From positions 1-13,326 of the forward strand of contig JAEDGQ010000053.1 in the NCBI GenBank assembly GCA_016297415.1: a stretch of 13,326 bases of DNA, read 5' to 3'. This DNA comes from Treponema sp. Its GTDB lineage: Bacteria > Spirochaetota > Spirochaetia > Treponematales > Treponemataceae. Below, piece after piece: positions 6,737 through 13,326 of this stretch (position 1 is the stretch's first letter; each line of letters starts with the position of its first letter). The notes beneath the pieces were generated by a model. That model did no database searches. It saw only the letters and a program-made list of their open reading frames with translations, and was not told where the DNA came from. Both the position numbers and the translations under genes were made by a program.

Positions 6737-9576
6737 TATTTCCCTCCTTTTTCCCAGATAGCATAATTGCCGTCTGTTTCAGCTGTTAAAGCTGCTTTTA
6801 TCCGTATTGCAGCTGTTCTAAGGACAGTAACATCGCCTTTTTCAAAAGTAACGCCCACTTTTGGAATAAAAGGATAATTGTCAAACATACTTTGAATATC
6901 ATTAGAATTAAAAAGCAGCCTGTCCTCTTTTCCCATAATCATTTCTTTGCAGAGATATTCTGTATCACTTTCATCTCTGGCAGAGAACGAAGTTTTAATG
7001 TTGAGACCTGTATTCTGATTATCCACTATATAATCCAGATAAATGCCTTTGATGAGTTTAGTGTATTCTTCATAATCTGACTTTTCCCCGGCTTTTGAAC
7101 GGCCAAGAAGATCGTCTTCTATACCGGCACCAAAAACTCCAAAAGTGTCATTTATTACAATATCATCAGAAATATTCAGTTCCAGGGAAAGTATCATGGC
7201 CATACTGATAGTAATTGAAGTAGTTTTATCAGCTTCTTTCAGTTTTTCCAGATTATCTTTTTTAATGACAATCTCTTCCTTTCCCCTGCTGGAAATTGTC
7301 ATTTCGTATTGCAGCTCTTCTTTTTCCGGTTTGTCATTAAACATGTCTACAAGAGCCGAAGCTTTTAAATCTGCAGATGCAGGAATTCCCCTGAAATCCT
7401 GTTCATAAATTACGTTGTTTTCATCTGCAATGTCTGCCAGACTTTTTCGCGCTGTTAAAAATTCGATTGTTCCCGAAGATCCAGATTCAGGAAAAATATA
7501 ATCAGACTTTCCGCCGTACTTAAGTTTTGACCAGCCGGTAAGCCCGTCAAATTCTTCCATACCTGGCAGATCAGGTCTTAAAACATAAATTTTTCCTTCA
7601 AGAGCCTCTGACTTAAATTTAACTTTATTAAGAATATCATTTACAACTTCATCCGAATTTACGCTGTGACCCAGAATGTTTCCAATATCAAGACCGGCTA
7701 CAGTGTTTCCAGAAAGATTTACTGAGTTTGTATTTAATACAACAGAATACCAGTCATAATTCAATTTTATATCAAAATTCAGAGTGTAAGTTTCGCCCAG
7801 AGTTATTGAACTGAATTTTATAAGGTCTTTTTCAACAGGATCTCCTCCGCTTACATTCAGATCAAATTTAATTGCTACTCTGGCCCCGGTGTCCAGAACA
7901 GAAGTTTTTCCTTTAAGACCGGTTTCGCTGTCCAGAAGATCTTCATTAAAAATATTTTCAAGTTCCATTTTGTATGGTACATCACCATCAAAAAGAACAT
8001 TATCTGACATATCCAGACCTTCAAGAATTCCCTTATCAGCTGTTGCATGAACATTCAGCTGCAGATCACTGGCAGGAAGATTTGTATCAATATTTCCTTC
8101 AAGACTTATTTTTGTAAAGTTGATGCATTTTATAAAGTCAGTAATGCTATCATCCAGAATGCGGTCAAAACCACCTTCTGGAAGTTCATCAAAATTTATT
8201 ACATTTCCCATATAAACACGGGCATCTCTTACTTTTGTAATCTTTGTTACAGCGTCAAAAGTAATTACATCTTTTACTGCACCTTCAGAATCATAATGAA
8301 GCTCAATATCTGCGTTTTTTACATGAAACGGAACAGATCCTTGAATTTCAATGTCCTTGGGACCATCAGGGAAAATTTTTGTATCTTTTAAATTCTGAGT
8401 TTTATAAGCAATATACTCAGGACCGGCACTTATGCTTTTGAAATTTTCATTTTTAATAATAAGGCCGCCAGTCATATCAATTACAGGCTCAGCTGTAATT
8501 CCAGACCAGGAATCAGGAACCTTCAGCAGATATGTAATGGAACCTTCTTCAATTACACCGCTTTTAAGTCTGCTGCTTAAAGCTGTAGTATCTACTGTTT
8601 TATTTAAATCAATTGCCTTAGTTTCAAGTTCCGAATCTGGAATTGTAAGTCCTTTTACACTGGAAATTTTTGCATTGTCAGAAAGGGAAATACCAATATT
8701 ATAACTGTTCAGATGGCCGGCCTGAATTTCTTCACCGCCATTAACTTTTGTTGAAAAATCAATGGAAAGATTACTTGTAATTTTTTTTGAATCAACAGGA
8801 AGAATAAGTTTGCTTCCCGTTGCTGAACCTGAAATGACAGTTACATAGCTGTCCCCGGAGGTTGATACAAGATTACCGGCGCTGTCATAACATTCAGCTT
8901 TTGCCTGAACAACATAATCCTGTGACGGAGTGCTTGAAGGCTCTGCAGTAAAGGTTAATTCAATATTTCCTTCCTTAAACTCCAGATATTTAAAATCAGG
9001 GCTGGTAATGGAAAAATCAACAGGATCCCAGTTAATAACTGCTTCTGTACCACTTTCCGGTACATTCCTTAAAACCACAGAGCTTTTAAAACTGTCTGAA
9101 ATCAATTCATTAAAATCAATTCCTTTATCCTGAGAAAAATCCAGGTTTCCAAGTTCCGGGATTTTAAACTCTCTGCAAAGTTTTTGACTTAATGCGTTTC
9201 TGTTGAGATCTTCAATATTAGAAAAGTATTCAGAAATATCCAGAGGCACATCTGCAACAGAATAGTCAAAAATATATTTTTGAATTCCCGAATTATCTGC
9301 ATATTCATAACAATGAACATCTTTTAGAGAATAACTCTGGCCTTCACTTCCAGCCTGAATATTTTTATCAATAAGCTCCTGAAGAGCCTTTGCCGAAAAA
9401 TGATCTCTGAATCTGGCAGTTGCATCACCTAAAGGAACTGTATATTTACTCGTTGTATTAATAGAAACCTTTTGAGGCATTTCATAATTTTTAATTTCAC
9501 TGATAAGGGAACAGGAAATTAAAGCGCCGGCTGTAAGAGAAAATATTGATGTCAGCAAAAAATTAAACTTCTTCAT
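6736..9576 (-). CDS. Large beta-rich lipoprotein of unknown function, first gene of the operon
   Basis: The 946-aa product starts MKKFNFLLTSIFSLTAGALI followed by SC; the lipobox LISC puts the lipidated Cys at residue 22, and SLISEIKN after it has no obvious inner-membrane retention signal. The rest is soluble, acidic and dominated by short beta-strand-like stretches separated by Asn/Asp/Gly/Ser turns, with no enzyme motif or membrane segment that I recognise. This suggests a long beta-structured surface or periplasmic protein, perhaps built from repeated Ig-like or sheet modules. The start is supported by AAGGA (9583-9587) six bases before the ATG. It overlaps the outer-membrane gene by one base, so the two products probably act together. 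I do not recognise the family. Confidence 0.8.
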   Translation of the reverse strand: MKKFNFLLTSIFSLTAGALISCSLISEIKNYEMPQKVSINTTSKYTVPLGDATARFRDHFSAKALQELIDKNIQAGSEGQSYSLKDVHCYEYADNSGIQKYIFDYSVADVPLDISEYFSNIEDLNRNALSQKLCREFKIPELGNLDFSQDKGIDFNELISDSFKSSVVLRNVPESGTEAVINWDPVDFSITSPDFKYLEFKEGNIELTFTAEPSSTPSQDYVVQAKAECYDSAGNLVSTSGDSYVTVISGSATGSKLILPVDSKKITSNLSIDFSTKVNGGEEIQAGHLNSYNIGISLSDNAKISSVKGLTIPDSELETKAIDLNKTVDTTALSSRLKSGVIEEGSITYLLKVPDSWSGITAEPVIDMTGGLIIKNENFKSISAGPEYIAYKTQNLKDTKIFPDGPKDIEIQGSVPFHVKNADIELHYDSEGAVKDVITFDAVTKITKVRDARVYMGNVINFDELPEGGFDRILDDSITDFIKCINFTKISLEGNIDTNLPASDLQLNVHATADKGILEGLDMSDNVLFDGDVPYKMELENIFNEDLLDSETGLKGKTSVLDTGARVAIKFDLNVSGGDPVEKDLIKFSSITLGETYTLNFDIKLNYDWYSVVLNTNSVNLSGNTVAGLDIGNILGHSVNSDEVVNDILNKVKFKSEALEGKIYVLRPDLPGMEEFDGLTGWSKLKYGGKSDYIFPESGSSGTIEFLTARKSLADIADENNVIYEQDFRGIPASADLKASALVDMFNDKPEKEELQYEMTISSRGKEEIVIKKDNLEKLKEADKTTSITISMAMILSLELNISDDIVINDTFGVFGAGIEDDLLGRSKAGEKSDYEEYTKLIKGIYLDYIVDNQNTGLNIKTSFSARDESDTEYLCKEMIMGKEDRLLFNSNDIQSMFDNYPFIPKVGVTFEKGDVTVLRTAAIRIKAALTAETDGNYAIWEKGGK

Positions 9577-9599
9577 CTTGATTCCTTGTCTTTACCTAT

Positions 9600-9605
9600 A
9601 TTATA
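9600..9605 (-). promoter_or_regulatory. Possible -10 box for the lipoprotein/outer-membrane operon
   Basis: A consensus TATAAT reads on the minus strand at 9605-9600. A start near 9593 would give a leader of about 17 bases containing the AAGGA ribosome-binding site. No convincing -35 is visible at 16-18 bases. It lies directly after the tex terminator, the expected place for a new promoter. Confidence 0.35.
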
Positions 9606-9640
9606 AATCAAGTTTTTTAAATATCGGCATTTATAACAAA

Positions 9641-9697
9641 AATCAAAAAAGTCCGGCACAAAAAGTCTGTTATATCATAACTTTTGCACCGGACTTT
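9641..9697 (-). terminator. Strong intrinsic terminator after tex
   Basis: On the minus strand AAAGTCCGGTGCAAAAGT (9697-9680) pairs with ACTTTTTGTGCCGGACTTT (9666-9648). There are nine perfect pairs at the base, then two G-U pairs and further A-T pairs, with a loop of about 13 bases. The right arm continues into a T-run. It lies about 60 bases past the tex stop codon and isolates tex from the lipoprotein operon. Confidence 0.88.
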
Positions 9698-9734
9698 CCT
9701 GAAAATCAGATAAAAGAAGAAAATCTCTTCCTAA

Positions 9735-9767
9735 AACTTTTACTGTTTTCTGTAACTTTTACTGTTT
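9735..9767 (-). repeat. 14-base direct repeat over the tex stop codon
   Basis: AACTTTTACTGTTT occurs at 9735-9748 and again at 9754-9767, with a period of 19 bases. On the minus strand the first copy read contains the tex stop codon (AAACAG-TAA) and the second lies in the 3' untranslated region. It looks like a small local duplication of the gene end and does not change the protein. Confidence 0.6.
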
Positions 9768-12188
9768 ATTAAAGAAAGCAGCAAACGGATTGTAAGTTTC
9801 GCCATCACTTGAACCTGAGTAGCGGTTAAAATCCTGACGCTGTCCTCCATTGTTATCGCGGCGAGGTTTTTGTCCAGGGTTTGCACCGGCAGAAGCTCCA
9901 GAACCACCTTTTTTAACAACAACTACGCGGCGCTTTCCATCACCACCAGCTGAAGATGCATCTCTTGCAGCAGGTTTACGGCCTTCGTTTGTCTGACCAA
10001 GACGAGTGCCGGCATCAGACTTGAGGGAAAGAGAAATACGCATACGGTCTCTGTCCAGAGAAAGAATTGTAAACTCTTTAATATCGCCAACTTTGATTAC
10101 ATCCATTGGATCACTTACAAAGCTGTCGCTGAGTTCTGAAACGTGAATAAGGGCAGTTTCGTGAAGACCAATGTCAACGAAAGCACCAAAGTCTACAACA
10201 TTCTTGATTTTGCCAGTTACCTTCATACCAGGCTGCAGGTCTTCAAACTTAACAACACCCTTCTGCATGATTGGTGCAGGATATCCGTCACGAGGGTCCC
10301 GGTTTGGCTTACCAAGTTCTTCAATAATATCGTTGAGGGTTGTTTCACCAACGCTGTACTTTTCGCAGATAGATTTTTTAACATCACCGGGAACAGCCTT
10401 CTTTTCTTTTACATAAGAAAGAACTTCCCGGGCAGCACCGTAGTTTTCCGGGTGAACCCAGGTGTTGTCCAGAGGATCAGCACTTTCTGCAATTTTTAAG
10501 AAGCCGGCACACTGTTCAAAAGCCTTTGGTCCAAGGCCAGGAACTTTTTTAAGGTCTTCCCGGCTTGTAATTTTTCCGTTAGCGTCCCGGTAAGCAACAA
10601 TTTTTTTTGCAGTTGCCATGTTGATTCCAGAAACATATTTAAGAAGCATGTAAGAAGCAGTGTTAAGGTTTACACCAACCTGGTTAACTACAGTTCCAAC
10701 AACTTCGTCCAGCTGTTCAGCCAGTTTTTTCTGGTTAACATCATGCTGATAAAGACCAACTCCAATAGCCTTAGGATCAATTTTTACAAGTTCAGCAAGA
10801 GGGTCCTGAAGACGACGTCCCATAGAAATTGCACCACGGATTGTAAGGTCCAGTTCAGGGAATTCTTCAGTAGCAACAGGAGAAGCAGAATATACAGAAG
10901 CACCGGATTCATCAACAACAGTGTACTGAACATCTCCGCCGGCGTAGTTTTCGCTGATAACACGAGAAACAATAGCCTGAACTTCAGGACTTCCTGTACC
11001 GTTACCAACAGCCACAACCTGAATGTCATACTTGTCGATGGCATCGTTCAGCTGCTTGTAAGCATCGTCTGGATCCTGAACCTGATAAATCTTAAAGTAA
11101 CCAAGATATTTACCTGTTTCGTCCAGAGCAGCACATTTAGTACCAGTACGAATACCAGGGTCAATACCAAGAACACGGCTTCCCTTGATTGGCTGAGTCA
11201 TAAGCAGGTTTTTAAGGTTTTCAGAGAAAATACCGATTCCGTGGTTGTCTGCTTCATCGCTTTCGTCACTGCGGATTTCCCGTACAACGGCTGGAGAAAG
11301 AAGGCGTACAAGACCGTCTTCAATGGCATCTCTGTGGTATTTGTTAGAAATTTTAACTTTTTTCTGAAGAAGAGCTACAGCATCATCAACAGGAACATCA
11401 ATAGTTACATCAAGTGCACCTTCACGTTCTCCACGGTTAATGGCAAGAATGCGGTGAGGCTTAACCTGGTTGAGAGGTTCAGAGTAGTCCCAGTACATTT
11501 TGTAAGTAGAAGTTTTTTCAGCAGTAGCAGCATCCTGACCTTCACCAACAATACCTTTAGTCTGAATTGAACCTGTAGCCATGTAAAGGTCATGTACTGC
11601 GGTACGATTTTCAGGCAGCTGAGAAGTGCGTTCAGCAATAATGTCCTCTGCACCCATAATTGCATCCATGAAAGTTTCAACGTTAAGGGCTGGATCTTCG
11701 TTGTCAGTCTTAATGTATTTTTTAGACTCTTCAACAACAGCATCATCACCGTTTTCACCGGCCATAAAGTCAGCAAGAGGTTCAAGACCTTTTTCAGCAG
11801 CAACCATACCGCGGGTCTTCTTCTTTTTCTTGAACGGAGCCCAAAGGTCTTCAAGCTCAGTCATAGTTTTAGCACCCATTACAGCATTGTAAAGGCTTTC
11901 AGTAAGCTTACCCTGACCAAAAATACCGCGAACAATTTCAAGACGTCGTTCTTCAAGATTTTTGTATGATTTAAACTGATGATCACAGGCAGTTACCTGA
12001 ACTTCATTTAAGTTGTCATGGCGTTCTTTACGGTAACGGGAAATAAAAGGAATAGTACATCCTTCATTAACCAGGCTGATTACAGCACTAACCTGAGCCA
12101 CGCGGATAGAAAGCTCTTCCGCAATTTTTTTCATAATTTCCACTTCGTTAACAACGAGTGCGTCGATAGATTCCTGAGTAAATTCCAT
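9759..12188 (-). CDS. tex: Tex, S1-domain RNA-binding transcription accessory protein
   Basis: The 809-aa product is a full-length Tex homologue, a cytoplasmic nucleic-acid-binding factor that associates with the transcription machinery. In order it has the N-terminal helical Tex region (about 15-200, with VNEGCTIPFISRYRKERHDN and LEDLWAPFKKKKKTRG), a YqgF/RNase-H-like domain (about 337-440, with LGIDPGIRTG at 340-349), a helix-hairpin-helix region (about 505-565, with VPGLGPKAFEQCAGF), and an S1 RNA-binding domain (about 648-724, with GKIKNVVDFGAFVDIG). An 85-residue low-complexity tail (725-809), rich in Gly, Arg and Lys, ends NPFAAFFNKQ. The tail is the part most likely to be lineage-specific. 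The gene is monocistronic, with its own promoter close to the ATG and a strong terminator. No clear Shine-Dalgarno precedes the ATG. Confidence 0.96.
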   Translation of the reverse strand: MEFTQESIDALVVNEVEIMKKIAEELSIRVAQVSAVISLVNEGCTIPFISRYRKERHDNLNEVQVTACDHQFKSYKNLEERRLEIVRGIFGQGKLTESLYNAVMGAKTMTELEDLWAPFKKKKKTRGMVAAEKGLEPLADFMAGENGDDAVVEESKKYIKTDNEDPALNVETFMDAIMGAEDIIAERTSQLPENRTAVHDLYMATGSIQTKGIVGEGQDAATAEKTSTYKMYWDYSEPLNQVKPHRILAINRGEREGALDVTIDVPVDDAVALLQKKVKISNKYHRDAIEDGLVRLLSPAVVREIRSDESDEADNHGIGIFSENLKNLLMTQPIKGSRVLGIDPGIRTGTKCAALDETGKYLGYFKIYQVQDPDDAYKQLNDAIDKYDIQVVAVGNGTGSPEVQAIVSRVISENYAGGDVQYTVVDESGASVYSASPVATEEFPELDLTIRGAISMGRRLQDPLAELVKIDPKAIGVGLYQHDVNQKKLAEQLDEVVGTVVNQVGVNLNTASYMLLKYVSGINMATAKKIVAYRDANGKITSREDLKKVPGLGPKAFEQCAGFLKIAESADPLDNTWVHPENYGAAREVLSYVKEKKAVPGDVKKSICEKYSVGETTLNDIIEELGKPNRDPRDGYPAPIMQKGVVKFEDLQPGMKVTGKIKNVVDFGAFVDIGLHETALIHVSELSDSFVSDPMDVIKVGDIKEFTILSLDRDRMRISLSLKSDAGTRLGQTNEGRKPAARDASSAGGDGKRRVVVVKKGGSGASAGANPGQKPRRDNNGGQRQDFNRYSGSSDGETYNPFAAFFNKQ

Positions 12189-12197
12189 AGTGAAAAT

Positions 12198-12226
12198 ATA
12201 GTACAGGAAAGCAGAAAGTGGGGCAA
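12198..12226 (-). promoter_or_regulatory. Probable tex promoter, almost on the start codon
   Basis: On the minus strand TTGCCC (12226-12221) is followed after exactly 17 bases by TACTAT (12203-12198); each box matches consensus at four of six positions. An overlapping TATATT (12200-12195) is an alternative -10. Transcription would begin about 12192-12188 and the ATG is at 12188, so the leader would be 0-4 bases. Confidence 0.45.
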
Positions 12227-12249
12227 TTAAAAAAAACGCAGACTTTTTT

Positions 12250-12415
12250 GTACTTTACGGGCGTCCCCCCGCCAAAGCGGGGTCGGGCTATTCCGGGTTC
12301 CGCGCAAAAGCGCTCCATAAAAAAAGGAGCCAAAAGTCTCCTTTTTTTACGCCTCCGGCGCCCTACATATCCCTGACGCGAAGCGGCAGGGTTGTGCCTG
12401 CACCACCGCAGTAAG
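12250..12415. repeat. GC-rich intergenic repeat cluster
   Basis: This is a compact array of hairpins between two minus-strand genes: CCCCGC-CAAA-GCGGGG (12267-12282), GCGC-AAAA-GCGC (about 12301-12312), and CCCTG...CAGGG enclosing CGC/GCG (12371-12391). On the minus strand, GGAGCG (12316-12311) and GCGGAACCCGGAATAGCC (12303-12286) match the element at 544-570. GCGTCAGGGAT (minus strand, 12379-12369) recurs at 13285-13295. It appears to be built from pieces of the genome's dispersed repeats and shows no coding potential that I trust. Confidence 0.6.
12319..12348. terminator. Symmetric A/T-flanked hairpin, probable bidirectional terminator
   Basis: AAAAAAAGGAG (12319-12329) and CTCCTTTTTTT (12338-12348) are perfectly complementary around an 8-base loop, with a T-run on either strand's 3' side. 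It lies about 130 bases past the stop codon of the 257-aa gene, inside the repeat cluster, and upstream of the tex promoter. It probably ends minus-strand transcription before tex. Confidence 0.7.
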
Positions 12416-12426
12416 AGCAAAAAAAC

Positions 12427-12461
12427 TTTACTCAGACATAGCAGAAATGTTTAAAGTCCGT
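12427..12461 (-). terminator. Weak terminator candidate just after the 257-aa gene
   Basis: On the minus strand ACTTTA and TAAAGT pair, with an inner ACAT/ATGT, and TTTTTTT follows. The stem is short, interrupted and poor in GC, so it may be inactive; the hairpin at 12319-12348 is the better candidate. Confidence 0.3.
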
Positions 12462-12478
12462 GTAAAAACAGGGGTTTT

Positions 12479-13252
12479 TTATTTAATCAGAAGTTTTTCA
12501 ATTCTCCGCTGAATCTGTTTAACGCAGGCAAGGTGGCCGGCATCTTCTTCTTCCGGCTCTTTTGTGATTATTTTTTCCAGCAGGGAATCTGCATAGGGTC
12601 TGATTATTTTTTTGTAGAAAATATCTTTTTCTTCTGGTGCCAGTGTGTCAAAATTTTCTTTTAAGAAGCTGTCAAAGGAAAGGTCTATGCCGGCTTTCTC
12701 TATTTTTGAAACAAGCTCCGGACAGAGGGCCAGAATTTTTTCTGCATCTTCTTCAGTTTTGTTTTCTGAATAATAAGCTGTGATTGTTTCCATTACATGA
12801 GCCAGAGTTCCGTAGAAAAAATCATCATTGTCAAATTGTCCCAGATAACAGTTTAAAATGAGGCCAAGTCGGGAAACATCATAATATTCATTTATAAGGG
12901 CTCTGCCGTTTTCACTTTCCTTATCTGCTGTTCCAAGAACTTCGTCCAGAATTCCAATATACTCAAAAATCACGTCCAGGATTGCATCCTGCTCTGACTT
13001 TGGAAAACTTTCCATTACTGTCATCATTAGGGCTTCGTTTGAAACCTGGTTTTTAAGGGAAGCATTCTGAGAAAGTTCAATCTTAATGTTTGAGAGGGCA
13101 TCCTTTGCACCGGCATTTTTTGCTTCCAGCTGTGAATCAGGTTTTGACGCCAGTGAACGCTCCACAAAGGCACTGTATTTTGCCAGCACCGACATTAAAA
13201 ACCCAAGGGGACTTGTCTTAAAATTTTCTGCTGACTGGTCAATTTTTGCCAT
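12479..13252 (-). CDS. Helical cytoplasmic protein of unknown function
   Basis: The 257-aa product has no signal peptide, membrane segment or recognisable catalytic motif. It is acidic, Leu/Glu/Lys-rich and looks almost entirely alpha-helical, with helices such as SLKNQVSNEALMMTVMESF, FYGTLAHVMETITAYYSE and ACVKQIQRRIEKLLIK. It may be a scaffold or a protein-interaction factor, but that is only a structural impression. The start is well supported: GGAGG (minus strand, 13263-13259) lies six bases before the ATG. Its 3' side is the repeat cluster, so it is probably not cotranscribed with tex despite the same orientation. The upstream partner, if any, lies off the right edge. I do not recognise the family. 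Confidence 0.75.
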   Translation of the reverse strand: MAKIDQSAENFKTSPLGFLMSVLAKYSAFVERSLASKPDSQLEAKNAGAKDALSNIKIELSQNASLKNQVSNEALMMTVMESFPKSEQDAILDVIFEYIGILDEVLGTADKESENGRALINEYYDVSRLGLILNCYLGQFDNDDFFYGTLAHVMETITAYYSENKTEEDAEKILALCPELVSKIEKAGIDLSFDSFLKENFDTLAPEEKDIFYKKIIRPYADSLLEKIITKEPEEEDAGHLACVKQIQRRIEKLLIK

Positions 13253-13280
13253 AAGAAGCCTCCGCCGCTAATTTTATCAA

Positions 13281-13326
13281 AAATGCGTCAGGGATTTCTA
13301 CGTGCAGGCACGCTGCGAGTATTTCT
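13281..13326. repeat. Partial dispersed-repeat motif at the right edge
   Basis: GCGTCAGGGAT (13285-13295) matches the core at 12379-12369 on the minus strand, and the bases after it diverge (TTCTA here, ATGTA there). A small GC-rich dyad, GTGC-AGGCAC, follows. The element lies just upstream of the 257-aa gene and continues past the window edge. Confidence 0.4.

Noticed and set aside
8047..8391. Plus-strand open frame of 114 codons inside the lipoprotein gene
   Set aside because: It is antisense to the 946-aa lipoprotein, has no ribosome-binding site and no recognisable protein features.
10743..11570. Long plus-strand open frame (275 codons) opposite tex
   Set aside because: It lies wholly antisense to a clear tex coding region, has no signal or domain, and its Asn/Ser/Phe-rich composition is what the reverse of a Lys/Glu/Leu-rich gene gives.
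481..12415. CRISPR array
   Set aside because: The repeats found are few, far apart and imperfect, with no regular spacers and no cas gene.
12148..12420. Minus-strand open frame of 90 codons across the repeat cluster
   Set aside because: It reads through hairpins and the tex promoter, overlaps the tex start in another frame, and encodes an Arg/Cys-rich peptide typical of translated repeats.

Overview
The window looks like a chromosomal segment of a host-associated (rumen or gut type) Treponema or a close spirochaete relative. This is inferred from gene content and style, not from a search: an AT-rich genome with very A/T-rich spacers, lipoproteins with spirochaete-style signal peptides, a secreted pectin-degrading enzyme, a large LacI-sensor/AraC regulator carrying a C-terminal SCGC motif on its sensor, and dispersed GC-rich intergenic repeats. 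No rRNA, tRNA, CRISPR array, transposase, integrase or phage gene was seen.

Layout. 1-113 (-) is the N-terminus of a lipoprotein whose body lies off the left edge. 114-670 is a long divergent spacer: a perfect inverted repeat in the lipoprotein leader, about 300 bases of almost pure A/T, a GC-rich repeat element (about 481-596), then the pectinesterase promoter. 683-2998 (+) is a secreted multidomain pectinesterase, followed by an intrinsic terminator. 3136-5328 (+) is an AraC-type regulator with a sugar-binding-protein-like sensor; an extended -10 sits so close to its ATG that the mRNA should be leaderless. 5329-5503 is a convergent spacer filled with nested inverted repeats. 9576-5504 (-) is a two-gene operon, a 946-aa lipoprotein followed with a 1-base overlap by a 410-aa predicted outer-membrane protein. 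12188-9759 (-) is tex, with its own terminator and another promoter placed almost on the start codon. 12189-12478 is a repeat-rich spacer. 13252-12479 (-) is an all-helical 257-aa cytoplasmic protein of unknown function.

How the genes fit together. The pectinesterase removes methyl esters from pectin outside the cytoplasm, and the adjacent regulator is a reasonable candidate for controlling it or other pectin-use genes in response to a sugar. That link rests only on adjacency. The lipoprotein/outer-membrane pair is tightly coupled and probably forms one envelope complex or acts at one envelope site. Tex is a housekeeping RNA-binding transcription factor unrelated to these.

No clearly new multi-gene system is visible. 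The points most worth following are the uncharacterised lipoprotein/outer-membrane pair, the two predicted (near-)leaderless genes, the sensor/AraC architecture, and the dispersed intergenic repeats.
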